Of a stretch of 33,013 nt of DNA, positions 25,260-33,013 are shown one piece after another. Source of the DNA: Bacteroidales bacterium (GTDB lineage: Bacteria; Bacteroidota; Bacteroidia; Bacteroidales; Muribaculaceae). The notes under the pieces were generated by a model. The model made no database searches and was not told the DNA's origin. It saw only the letters and a list, made by a program, of their open reading frames with translations. The first letter of the stretch is position 1. Every line of letters starts with the position of its first letter. The position numbers and the translations under genes were made by a program. The stretch is taken from positions 1 to 33,013 of the forward strand of contig SFJG01000015.1 of the NCBI GenBank assembly GCA_004555955.1, written 5' to 3'.

Positions 25260-26735
25260 ATGTCATTTATTGCGGAAAAAGTTGTTATGGACGGATTGAC
25301 ATACGACGACGTATTGTTGATTCCGGCGTATTCTGAAGTGCTACCCAGAACTGTCGAGCTCTCGACAAAGTTTTCACGACACATTGAATTGAAGATTCCT
25401 TTCGTTACAGCGGCAATGGACACTGTGACGGAATCGCAGATGGCAATCGCTATTGCTCGCGAGGGCGGAATCGGTGTGATTCATAAAAATATGTCGATAG
25501 AAGAGCAAGCTCGGCAAGTTGCTATTGTCAAACGTGCCGAAAACGGTATGATTTACGACCCGGTAACCATCAAGCGCGGCTCGACGGTCAAAGATGCTCT
25601 CGACATGATGGCTGAGTATAAAATCGGGGGCATTCCGGTTGTCGACGACAACAGAACGTTGGTTGGAATCGTGACGAATCGCGACCTACGCTTTGAGCGC
25701 GATTTGAATAAGCGTATCGATGAGGTAATGACCAAAGAAAATCTTGTTACAACGTCGCAATCTACCGATATGGAAACCGCTTCTCAAATTCTTCAACAGC
25801 ACAAAATCGAGAAGCTTCCGGTGGTCGATAAAGACAATAAGCTCATAGGACTTATTACCTATAAAGATATAACGAAAGCCAAAGACAAGCCGATGGCATG
25901 CAAAGACTCCAAAGGACGTCTCCGCGTAGCCGCCGGTGTGGGCGTAACAGCCGATACGTTGGAACGTATGGAGGCTTTGATTAATGCCGGGGCTGATGCC
26001 ATCGTAATCGATACCGCTCACGGTCATTCCAAATTCGTAATCGAAAAACTTCGTGAAGCTAAAGCGAAATTCCCCGACATCGATATCGTTGTCGGCAACG
26101 TTGCTACCGGCGAAGCGGCAAAGATGCTCGTCGAAGCAGGTGCCGACGCCATTAAGGTGGGTATCGGTCCGGGTTCAATCTGTACAACTCGCGTGGTTGC
26201 CGGAGTGGGTGTGCCTCAATTGAGCGCAATCTACGATGTGGCAAAGGCACTCGAAGGCACCGGTGTGCCGTTGATTGCCGACGGCGGTTTGCGCTATAGC
26301 GGCGACGTGGTTAAAGCACTTGCTGCCGGCGGTACTTGCGTAATGATTGGCTCGCTCGTTGCCGGTACGGAAGAAGCTCCGGGCGACACAATCTTGTTCA
26401 ATGGCCGTAAGTTTAAGTCGTATCGCGGTATGGGCTCGCTCGAGGCTATGGAAAACGGCTCGAAAGACCGTTACTTCCAATCCGGCACGGTGGAGGTGAA
26501 GAAACTCGTGCCCGAGGGCATCGCAGCTCGTGTGCCTTACAAAGGTACGCTCTATGAGGTTATCTATCAGCTTGTTGGCGGTCTTCGAGCAGGTATGGGA
26601 TATTGCGGTGCAGCAAATATCGAACAACTTCACAACGCTAAATTTACGCGCATCACAAATGCCGGAGTCCAGGAAAGCCATCCTCACGATGTGACAATCA
26701 CCAGTGAGGCGCCAAACTATAGCCGCGGTGAATAA
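25260..26735 (+). CDS. guaB: IMP dehydrogenase
   Basis: A 491-residue enzyme that oxidises IMP to XMP with NAD, the committed step to GMP. The TIM barrel is interrupted at about 95-205 by a pair of CBS domains (YDPVTIKRGSTVKDAL, LVTTSQSTDMETASQI), which bind adenine or guanine nucleotides and adjust activity. The catalytic loop GIGPGSICTTRVVAGVGVPQ holds Cys308, and the mobile flap region YRGMGSLEAM is present. Length and all landmarks are normal. The parvulin gene follows 85 bases later. Confidence 0.97.
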   Translation: MSFIAEKVVMDGLTYDDVLLIPAYSEVLPRTVELSTKFSRHIELKIPFVTAAMDTVTESQMAIAIAREGGIGVIHKNMSIEEQARQVAIVKRAENGMIYDPVTIKRGSTVKDALDMMAEYKIGGIPVVDDNRTLVGIVTNRDLRFERDLNKRIDEVMTKENLVTTSQSTDMETASQILQQHKIEKLPVVDKDNKLIGLITYKDITKAKDKPMACKDSKGRLRVAAGVGVTADTLERMEALINAGADAIVIDTAHGHSKFVIEKLREAKAKFPDIDIVVGNVATGEAAKMLVEAGADAIKVGIGPGSICTTRVVAGVGVPQLSAIYDVAKALEGTGVPLIADGGLRYSGDVVKALAAGGTCVMIGSLVAGTEEAPGDTILFNGRKFKSYRGMGSLEAMENGSKDRYFQSGTVEVKKLVPEGIAARVPYKGTLYEVIYQLVGGLRAGMGYCGAANIEQLHNAKFTRITNAGVQESHPHDVTITSEAPNYSRGE

Positions 26736-26800
26736 ATGATGTTGGATAAAAAAGTTGAGAGACATATAATAAAAGCCATAATTGTGCGTTATTATTATTG

Positions 26801-26808
26801 TACTTTTT
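26801..26808 (+). promoter_or_regulatory. Weak -7 box before the parvulin gene
   Basis: TACTTTTTG differs from TAnnTTTG by one extra T and lies 13 bases before the ATG at 26821. Spacing to the nearest TTG is short, so this is tentative; read-through from guaB is the alternative. Confidence 0.35.
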
Positions 26809-26820
26809 GTAACTAATAAT

Positions 26821-28833
26821 ATGAAAAAAACAACAATCACAGCAGGAGCTCTGCTTCTTATTGGCGGATTGTCGCTTTTTGCGGCAACCAAAAAGTCGCC
26901 GGTGTTGATGACCGTCGATGGCAAAGACGTTACGCTCGCCGAGTTTGAATATATGTATAACAAGAACAACCAACAACAACTTGCCAAGCAGCCGTTGGAT
27001 ACGTATCTTGACATGTTTACCGTCTACAAACTCAAGGTGGCAGATGCCGTTAACGAAGGAATCGATACTACAAAGTCGTTCCAAAAAGAGTATGCCGGAT
27101 ATCGTAACGACCTGTTTGCGCCGTTCTTGGTCGACACAGTGGCTGAGGAAGCCGCAGCAAAGGGCTTGTACGAACGTATGAAGACAAACGTCAAGGCAAG
27201 TCATATTATGCTTTCTCGTGGCGAAAATGCCGAAGCGGAAGAGAAGTCGCGTGCCAAGTTGGATAGCATCCGTTCTTGCATCCTTGCCGGTCAAAGTTTT
27301 GAAGACCTCGCAGTCAAGTATTCAATCGACCGTTCGGTTTCGTCTAATAAGGGTAGTATGGGCTACGTCACCGTTGGTCGTTTCCCGCAAGAGTTCGAAG
27401 ACGTTTGCTATGCTACTGCAGTCGATTCCATATCTCCGGTGTTTACAACCGATTTCGGTTTCCATATCGTGAAAGTCTACGACCGTCGTCCCGACCCGGG
27501 TCAAGTCAGCGTGGAACACATCCTCAAGCTCTTCCCGCAAAACGCAACCGACGAGCAAAAGGCTAAAGTTAAGCAAACGGTCGACAGCATTTACGCACTG
27601 GTTAAAGCCGGCGGTAATTTTGAACAATTGGCTCGTGAAAACTCCGACGATGGTTCCGCTAAACAAGGCGGTCTGCTCCCGTGGTTCGGCGTTGGTCAGA
27701 TGGTGCCGCAGTTCGAAAAAATGGCGTTTGATTTGGCAGACGGAGAGATTTCGATGCCTTTTGAAACACGTTATGGCATCCATATTATCAAAAAACTCGG
27801 TAGCAAATCGATTGGTTCGTATGCCGATATGCACGAGCAGGTAATGCGTCAGCTGCATAACTCGCAATTGTCGACTGTAGGTCGCGACAGCAAAGTTGAG
27901 CAACTCAAAAAGCAACATTCGCTCATGCGCGATGTCAACACCGAAAAGTTGCTTTATGCCGACGTGACTTCGCCTGCGCAATTCGACTCTGTCTTTATTG
28001 CAAAATACAAAGATTCGAATCTTACACTTTTCACCATCGAAGGTCGTAAATATCCGGTTTCGTTGCTCATTGACCGCATCAAAGGTTTCGGTAAGATGAG
28101 AGACGAGCAAGCAAAAAAATTCTTGGACGGAAAAATCAACGAAATCGCAACCGAAGCAGTTGTCGACTACGAGCGTGACTGCCTCGAAAATAGCAACGAA
28201 GACTTCAAGAACCTCCTCAATGAGTATCGCGATGGTATGTTGTTGTTCGAAGTAAGCAACCAAAAAGTGTGGAACAAAGCTGCTACCGACGTTGCCGGAC
28301 TAGAAAAATATTTCGACGAACACCGTAACGAATACAAGTGGACTACTCCGAAATATAAAGGTTATCTTATCCAAACGACGAGCGACTCTATCTCGAAGCT
28401 CATCAAGCAACAAATCATGAACATCGGCGAAGATTCGTTGGCTCGCACGCTTCGCAAGCAGTTTGGTAAAGACAACGTAAAAGTTGAGAAAGTACTCGTT
28501 GCAAAGTCGGAGAATCCGATGGTCGATGCTGAAAAATTCGGCGGCGAGAAAGTAAAACCGCAAGGCAAATTTACCGACTATTTCGTAATCCGTGGCAAGA
28601 TTCTCACTCAGCCCGAAGAACTCAACGACGTTCGCGGACTCGTTGTCAGCGACTATCAGAACGCACTCGAGGCAGCATGGGTTGCCGAACTCAAAGAGAA
28701 ATATAAGGTGAAAGTCAATCAGAAAACGCTCAAAATGGTGAATCAGGACGCATTCGAGGCAGCATGGAAAGCCGAACTCAAAGAGAAATCTAAGGGGGAA
28801 GTCTATCAGAAAACGCTCAAAATGGTGAAGTAA
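26821..28833 (+). CDS. Periplasmic peptidyl-prolyl isomerase with two parvulin domains (SurA/PpiC type)
   Basis: A 670-residue exported chaperone. The start MKKTTITAG at 26821 is taken because the signal peptide begins here; the frame also opens earlier at 26782. Residues 1-22 are the signal peptide. Parvulin domain 1 is about 125-220 (KASHIMLSRGENAEAEEKSR, FTTDFGFHIVKVYDRR). Domain 2 is about 230-326 (VEHILKLFPQ, QGGLLPWFGVGQMVPQFEKM, RYGIHIIKKLG). The C-terminal half is a helical region with YKGYLIQTTS. Proteins of this type help outer-membrane proteins fold. The last 29 codons are a duplicate of the preceding 29, giving an extended C-terminus. Confidence 0.9.
   Translation: MKKTTITAGALLLIGGLSLFAATKKSPVLMTVDGKDVTLAEFEYMYNKNNQQQLAKQPLDTYLDMFTVYKLKVADAVNEGIDTTKSFQKEYAGYRNDLFAPFLVDTVAEEAAAKGLYERMKTNVKASHIMLSRGENAEAEEKSRAKLDSIRSCILAGQSFEDLAVKYSIDRSVSSNKGSMGYVTVGRFPQEFEDVCYATAVDSISPVFTTDFGFHIVKVYDRRPDPGQVSVEHILKLFPQNATDEQKAKVKQTVDSIYALVKAGGNFEQLARENSDDGSAKQGGLLPWFGVGQMVPQFEKMAFDLADGEISMPFETRYGIHIIKKLGSKSIGSYADMHEQVMRQLHNSQLSTVGRDSKVEQLKKQHSLMRDVNTEKLLYADVTSPAQFDSVFIAKYKDSNLTLFTIEGRKYPVSLLIDRIKGFGKMRDEQAKKFLDGKINEIATEAVVDYERDCLENSNEDFKNLLNEYRDGMLLFEVSNQKVWNKAATDVAGLEKYFDEHRNEYKWTTPKYKGYLIQTTSDSISKLIKQQIMNIGEDSLARTLRKQFGKDNVKVEKVLVAKSENPMVDAEKFGGEKVKPQGKFTDYFVIRGKILTQPEELNDVRGLVVSDYQNALEAAWVAELKEKYKVKVNQKTLKMVNQDAFEAAWKAELKEKSKGEVYQKTLKMVK
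28660..28833 (+). repeat. 87-bp tandem duplication at the 3' end of the parvulin gene
   Basis: Two in-frame units, 28660-28746 and 28747-28833, are near copies. Both encode an EAAW-AELKEK then QKTLKMV pattern, the second ending in the stop codon. Blocks such as CGAGGCAGCATGG, GCCGAACTCAAAGAGAAAT and CAGAAAACGCTCAAAATGGT are identical. Differences lie in the middle (TATAAGGTGAAAGTCAAT versus TCTAAGGGGGAAGTCTAT). Confidence 0.9.
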
Positions 28834-28855
28834 CGCCATTGCGAACATCATAACG

Positions 28856-28889
28856 GAGAGGCAGCCCGGACTCGTTCAGGCTGCCTCTC
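28856..28889 (+). terminator. Terminator after the parvulin gene
   Basis: An 11-bp stem pairs GAGAGGCAGCC (28856-28866) with GGCTGCCTCTC (28879-28889), followed by TTCTGTTT. The T-run is interrupted, so strength is uncertain. Confidence 0.65.
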
Positions 28890-28999
28890 TTCTGTTTGGA
28901 ACCACGATAAACATATTTGTTATTTGCATGTAACATCGTTGTTATTCTATTGTTATATAATATACCGAATTTTGCATCGTAAAAGAATTAATGTATATT

Positions 29000-29940
29000 A
29001 TGAAATTTGTTTTAGGTTTGATTTTCAGCATCTTGGCGTTAAATGTGGGTGCCAAGACCATCAAAGGAAAAGTAATAGATGGAGCCGGTAATGAACCCCT
29101 AATCGGCGCAACTGTAATGGTTGAAGGAACATCGAAAGGAACAGCTACCAATATTGACGGCGAGTTTGAGATAGACTGTGCCGTTGGCAGTAAGCTGGTT
29201 TTCAGTTACATCTCTTACGACACTGTGACACTTAGCGCAGCCGATGGAATGGAAGTGGTGCTACAACCGTCGAAACAGTCGCTCAACGAAGTAACGGTGG
29301 TGGCACAAACGCGGCGCGATGTCGATACGGCGTTGCTCAATCAGATGAAAACGTCGTTGACAGTCAATTCGGGCGTGTCGGCACAGCAGATTGAGAAAAC
29401 GCAAGATAAAGACGCCTCGGAGGTAATGCGAAGGGTGCCGGGAATCAGTGTTATCGAGGATAAATTTATCATGGTTCGCGGATTGTCGCAAAGATACAAC
29501 AACGTATGGATAAACGGTAGCGCAGTGCCGAGTTCGGAGGCTGATACGCGCGCTTTTTCTTTCGACATCGTCCCCGCCTCGCAAATCGACAACATCACTA
29601 TCGTTAAGGCCCCGGCGCCGGAATATCCCGCTGACTTCTGCGGTGGTTTTATCAAGGTAAATACCAAAAACATTCCTGAAAACAACTCGTTTGTGGTTAG
29701 CGTTGGTGGTACGATAAACGAAAAGACTCACTTCCGGAAATTCCTGTCGTCGAAGGGTAGCGCAACCGACTTCTTGGGCTTCGACAACGGATTTCGCAAC
29801 TTCAACGGCGGAATCGACGGCGTATTGCAGAAGAGCAATGCCGGCGTAAATCTTAGCGGTAACGGTTTCAACAACGATTGGACTATCTCTGACTCGAAAC
29901 CCGTGAGCGATTTCTCTCTGAGTGCACATATCAATCGCTC
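29000..29940 (+). pseudogene. TonB-dependent receptor, 5' fragment only
   Basis: About 313 codons of a TonB-dependent receptor. It has a signal peptide (MKFVLGLIFSILALNVGA; an ATG at 28991 is also possible), a carboxypeptidase-regulatory-like domain (IKGKVIDGAGNEPLIGATVM), and a plug with VMRRVPGISVIEDKFIMVRG, INGSAVPSSEADTRAFSFDI and FCGGFIKVNTKN. The barrel should follow for 500 residues or more. Instead, from about 29940 this frame is out-of-frame reading of a DUF6562 gene and reaches a stop at 30229. The receptor is therefore cut at the junction and cannot form a pore. Confidence 0.85.
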
Positions 29941-30819
29941 ACAGTTTTATTTACGCTTCCCGATACGGGAATGCCGGACTTTACGCCTATGCAAGCCAAA
30001 TCGCGTGCTGCCGCTGCCGGATATGCGCTGCGCTGTGTTGCAGAGCTATGCAAGTCTGGTTCCGACGAGGTGGTACTGCATAAGGCAATCACGCCCGAAC
30101 TCCGAGACGACGGTACATACAAGGTGGAACTTCAACTATCGGAAGACTGCTACGACCTGCGCCTTTGGGCAGACTATGCTCGCACATCCGCTCCGCTTGC
30201 CGACGCATTCTATCTCACGGAAAGCCTGAAAGCCGTAAACATCGTTGCCGAGCCTTACACGGCAAACACCGATGCCAAGGACGCCGCTTACGGCAACGAA
30301 AGCGGCATTACGATGTCGAGCGTGGGAGCAACGGTGAAGCTCGACTTGCAGCGCCCGTTAGCGAAATATCGCTTCATTGTCGATGCTGATGAGATTACGG
30401 AATATAATAGAATGAGGAAGATAAATCCACGTCAGTTCCCGCCAATCGAAGAACTGACGTTGAGCGTGCTCTATGAAGGCTATTTCCCGTCGCGATTCAA
30501 TGTGGTGACAGAGAAACCCAACGATGCCGTGGGTGGCATTTCCTATAGCAACTCGCTAAGCCATTACGACGGCTCGGCAACCGAACTTGAGTTGGGTAGC
30601 GACTGGATATTCGTCAACGGCACTTCGTCGTTTGTCAACGCAACGGTTGTTGTTTCCGATAGTCAAGGCAAGGTGATTTGCCGCGTCCCCGGTACGCAAA
30701 TCGACTATCGCCGCAATCATCTTACAACTATCGTTGGTCGTTTCCTTACATCGGGTGCCAACAGCGGTGGTGTTAATATCGACACCGAATGGGATGGTGT
30801 TTATGACGTATGGTTCTAA
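29941..30819 (+). pseudogene. DUF6562-type protein lacking its signal peptide
   Basis: From about 29941 a different frame encodes a DUF6562-like, fimbrillin-type beta-sandwich that lacks its signal peptide and first residues. The first in-frame ATG is at 29971, giving 282 residues. Blocks include YALRCVAELCKSGSDEVV, YDLRLWADYA, AVNIVAEPYT and VKLDLQRPLAKYRFIVDADE; these parallel the RYVMAIYD, CLFWADF and VSLHRAVAQVIL of the complete paralogue. The end (VNIDTEWDGVYDVWF) looks intact. The 5' part has been replaced by the receptor fragment, so any product would stay in the cytoplasm. The complete paralogue starts 17 bases downstream. Confidence 0.75.
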
Positions 30820-30836
30820 ATTAATGTAGAAAAGAT

Positions 30837-32471
30837 ATGAAATCAAGTTTTTTTAAATATACGTATTTTTTTGTGTTAGCAGTCGTTGCAATGCTCACAT
30901 CGTGCAGCGAGTCTGATGTTTTGTTAGCTGAAGACGACAATGACGCAAATGTGACTTTCTCACTTACAGCGGATGATGTGGAGACGCGTGCTACTGTCGA
31001 CATGCGCTATGTGATGGCTATCTACGACGAAACGGAAACCAACGTTGTTGTAGCCGAAACTGAGTTTACGAGCAGTACTTTCTCGGTGCGTCTCGACCCC
31101 GGAAAATACACCTGCCTGTTTTGGGCGGACTTCGGTAGCGAAAACTACGACGCCACAAACTTGAATGACGTAAAACTCAGTGATGATGCTATTAACGCTG
31201 AGGCTTTCTTTGCAAAGCAGGGCATTACCGTCACCGACGGTAGCACTGTAAATGTTTCGTTGCACCGTGCAGTGGCGCAGGTCATTTTGCGCGAAACTGC
31301 CACGTTGCTAAAAGGTACAATGACGGTTGGCTACAATAAATATCAGAATTTCAACGTCAGCACCGGCATAGCCTCCAACGAATCAAGCGTTACAAAGACC
31401 TTTAACATGCCTTCTGATGTCTTTGGCTCTGCTGCGGAGCCGGCGGAGGTCTGCAGCATATTCCTATTGGCAAATAGCGAGGAATATCTCACCGACTTCA
31501 AGGTGAAATACAATGATGAGAAGGAAAAGACCATCTCCAACGTACCCATACAAGCCAACTGCAAGACTAATCTGAACGGCAACTATGGAAATATTCCTTA
31601 CGTAACATTCTCGTCAGCGAGTGAACAGAAGTTCGGAATGTTTTTCCTTGACTATCGCTTTGGAACTGATGAAAGCCTCGAGTATGCCGTCGGCGATGGA
31701 GAATGGACTAAGATAACGAACACTATTCGCGACATTGCTTTTGGCGGCACACTTGGCGACCTGCGACTGCGTGGCAAGTGCCATACGGGCACTGCAATAA
31801 GTTATACGCAATATTGTCAAGTATTTTTTTCTAATGCCAATATGCCTATAGAATGTACCGGCGATATTCGGACGCTTATCGACTACTCTGACTATGCTAA
31901 TACATCGACAGCCGATGCCGCGTTTTGTGGACTGTTTGCAGGTTGCGGTACGCTTACTCGGACTCCTGTGCTTCCGTCTACTACATTGTCATCGGAATGC
32001 TATATGTATATGTTCGCCGGTTGCACATCGCTCACTCAGGCTCCGGTACTACCGGCTAACACATTGGCAGACTCTTGCTATTTGGGTATGTTCGCCGATT
32101 GCACATCGCTCACTCAGGCTCCCCGGCTCCCGGCTACTACATTGGCTGAAGGTTGCTATTATCAAATGTTCGCTAATTGCACATCTCTCACTCAGGCTCC
32201 CGAGCTCCCGGCTAGCGAATTGGTTCGTTATTGCTATTATGAAATGTTCTCCGGTTGCACTTCGCTCTCAAGCGTCACTATGCTGGCAACGAATGTTGGT
32301 GCTGAGGGCTGTTTAGAGGATTGGCTAAAAAATGCCGGCACGGAGGCCTCTATGCGCACTTTGACGTTAGCCAATCAAGAAATATATAATACCATAAGTG
32401 CTAACCAATCATACCTTCCCGACAATTGGAAGCAAGGTGCTACGGGAACTACTGTGATTTTTAAGGAATGA
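30837..32471 (+). CDS. DUF6562 lipoprotein with BspA-like repeats
   Basis: A 544-residue surface lipoprotein. Residues 1-22 are a signal peptide with lipobox LTSC (Cys23), followed by an acidic stretch (ESDVLLAEDDNDAN). Residues about 38-250 form a DUF6562, fimbrillin-like region (VTFSLTADDVETRA, MAIYDETETNVVVAETEF, VSLHRAVAQVILRETATL). A linker region (GMFFLDYRFGTDESLEYAVG) leads into five 26-residue repeats of the BspA/DUF285 kind (about 367-496) with the pattern FAxCTSLTQAPxLPATTLA then CYxxMF. The last part (LTLANQEIYNTI) closes the protein. It is probably an adhesin or ligand-binding surface protein. Its leader region and first domain are repeated in the truncated gene at 22026. Confidence 0.8.
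   Translation: MKSSFFKYTYFFVLAVVAMLTSCSESDVLLAEDDNDANVTFSLTADDVETRATVDMRYVMAIYDETETNVVVAETEFTSSTFSVRLDPGKYTCLFWADFGSENYDATNLNDVKLSDDAINAEAFFAKQGITVTDGSTVNVSLHRAVAQVILRETATLLKGTMTVGYNKYQNFNVSTGIASNESSVTKTFNMPSDVFGSAAEPAEVCSIFLLANSEEYLTDFKVKYNDEKEKTISNVPIQANCKTNLNGNYGNIPYVTFSSASEQKFGMFFLDYRFGTDESLEYAVGDGEWTKITNTIRDIAFGGTLGDLRLRGKCHTGTAISYTQYCQVFFSNANMPIECTGDIRTLIDYSDYANTSTADAAFCGLFAGCGTLTRTPVLPSTTLSSECYMYMFAGCTSLTQAPVLPANTLADSCYLGMFADCTSLTQAPRLPATTLAEGCYYQMFANCTSLTQAPELPASELVRYCYYEMFSGCTSLSSVTMLATNVGAEGCLEDWLKNAGTEASMRTLTLANQEIYNTISANQSYLPDNWKQGATGTTVIFKE
31935..32324 (+). repeat. Five 78-bp BspA-like coding repeats
   Basis: Units start at 31935, 32013, 32091, 32169 and 32247, each 26 codons. 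Units 2-4 are closest and share blocks such as TTGCACATC and CTCACTCAGGCTCC; units 1 and 5 are more diverged, as is usual at repeat edges. Confidence 0.85.
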
Positions 32472-32588
32472 TTTTAAAGTATTGATGAGGAGCGCTAATA
32501 TGCCACTGAAACATTCTATGGCAAAGCTGTCCTTGCAGTGTTTGTAGCTCCTTACCGACGTTACAATCATTAGGCTGCAGCACCCTTT

Positions 32589-32622
32589 GAGACTGTCTAA
32601 CAACCAAAAGTTAGGCAGTCTC
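32589..32622. repeat. Terminal hairpin of the IS
   Basis: The 13-base arms pair fully if one G-T wobble is allowed, with an 8-base loop (AACCAAAA). The outer arm is likely the terminal inverted repeat of the IS; the structure could also stop transcription into the element. Confidence 0.55.
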
Positions 32623-32647
32623 TATTTTATACACAAAATCTGAAGAT

Positions 32648-33013
32648 TTAGGCTGCATTTGCCGCTACTGATATAAATTTTGGGTAAAAGCTTATATAAG
32701 GGCTCGTATAAAGTTGTTTCGCTGTTCCTGAAGACAAAAATTTGTCAAAAAAAGAGGATTTTGCCCAAGATTGGGCAAGTTTCCTCAGATTATGGGCAAG
32801 CGCTTTCAGACCGAAGTCGATTTTCGCTCCGGTCAGCCCCTTGAGCCTGAGTCGTCTGAACCTGCCGCATTCCTTTATCTGGCCGAACACTGCTTCCGGT
32901 TCTATAGGGCGGTTGCTCCTATGTTTTATTCCCTGTTCGCTTGTAAGAAGCTCTCTTGCCCTGGCTTTATAATCGTCAAGTGTGTGGTTCACTTCTATCT
33001 GCCGGTCGCGTTT
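32648..33013 (-). CDS. IS1182 family transposase, C-terminal part
   Basis: 122 codons of a transposase whose start lies beyond the window. The stretch NRPIEPEAVFGQIKECGRFR followed by RLRLKGLTGAKIDFGLKALA is the C-terminal DDE block of IS1182-family transposases, with the catalytic Glu in EPEAVFGQIK. The upstream KRDRQIEVNHTLDDYKARAR also matches. The frame stays open to the window edge and closes at TAA 32648-32650, so nothing suggests decay in this portion. Confidence 0.85.
   Translation of the reverse strand, partial: KRDRQIEVNHTLDDYKARARELLTSEQGIKHRSNRPIEPEAVFGQIKECGRFRRLRLKGLTGAKIDFGLKALAHNLRKLAQSWAKSSFFDKFLSSGTAKQLYTSPYISFYPKFISVAANAA

Larger units (their letters stand above)
32589..33013 (-). 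mobile_element. End of an IS1182-like insertion sequence
   Basis: The 3' part of a transposase gene runs off the right edge of the window. Its terminal region ends in a 13-base inverted repeat (GAGACTGTCTAAC, 32589-32601, with GTTAGGCAGTCTC, 32610-32622). I take 32589 as the likely IS boundary; the other end is outside the window. Confidence 0.6.

Noticed and set aside
26175..27294. Long minus-strand frames of 279 and 198 codons
   Set aside because: They are antisense to guaB and the parvulin gene, which have full family signatures.
27322..28263. 313-codon minus-strand frame
   Set aside because: Antisense shadow of the parvulin gene; no domain recognised.
29941..30229. Extension of the TonB receptor frame to the stop at 30229
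   Set aside because: This part is Arg/Cys/Pro-rich and is the wrong frame of the DUF6562 sequence, so it is not receptor protein.
32409..32603. 64-codon minus-strand frame between the lipoprotein and the IS
   Set aside because: No recognisable motif, overlaps the lipoprotein 3' end, and has no promoter match; too weak to call.

Overview
The window is a piece of a Bacteroidales (phylum Bacteroidota) chromosome. The evidence is TAnnTTTG-type -7 promoter boxes with TTG/TTTG -33 boxes about 20 bases upstream, TonB-dependent receptors with carboxypeptidase-regulatory-like N-termini, Bacteroidota-type surface lipoproteins, DUF6562 and BspA-like repeat proteins, secreted proteins with C-terminal tails resembling type IX secretion (T9SS) sorting domains, and an order-typical housekeeping set. 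A gut commensal family such as Muribaculaceae or a Prevotella relative would fit, but the family cannot be fixed from this sequence alone.

Layout. 1-840: 3' end of an MFS sugar permease, a decayed second permease tail, then about 430 bases with terminators and a REP-like inverted repeat. 839-7654 (minus): a very large multimodular GH97 glycosidase and a BspA-like leucine-rich-repeat protein, both secreted and both with T9SS-like tails. 7818-10645 (plus): a TlpA-type thioredoxin lipoprotein translationally coupled to an esterase with a gluconolactonase-like tail, then a FabK/nitronate-monooxygenase-type flavoprotein. 10672-11058 (minus): a HipB-like antitoxin with an autoregulatory-looking operator and a 25-codon remnant where its partner should be. 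11195-15991 (minus): a TonB-dependent receptor plus lipoprotein operon. 16241-18277: divergent DJ-1/PfpI protein and NhaC-type antiporter. 18284-20589 (minus): kdsB followed by a catalytically dead M16 peptidase homologue, and a separate 55-residue 2[4Fe-4S] ferredoxin gene. 20747-22631 (plus): GT2 glycosyltransferase, tsaE, a truncated DUF6562 lipoprotein and an Imm17-like membrane protein. 22623-25105 (minus): TIGR02757-family protein, aroA and a small membrane-anchored CCGxHxxC protein. 25260-28833 (plus): guaB and a double-parvulin periplasmic chaperone.

28991-33013 is accessory and rearranged. A TonB-receptor gene is cut after about 313 codons and joined directly to a DUF6562 gene that has lost its signal peptide. 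A complete DUF6562 lipoprotein with five 78-bp BspA-like repeats follows, then the end of an IS1182-like insertion sequence.

How the genes work together: the GH97 enzyme, esterase, permease and TonB receptors suggest scavenging of glycans or other nutrients. The middle holds core metabolism (Kdo activation for LPS, shikimate pathway, GMP synthesis, tRNA t6A modification, outer-membrane protein folding). No complete, clearly new multi-gene system is visible. The most unusual items are the alternating A-B module architecture of the GH97 giant, the TonB-receptor/DUF6562 chimeric junction, the receptor/lipoprotein pair lacking a SusD, the toxin-less HipB locus, and the marked excess of the GTCGAC palindrome.
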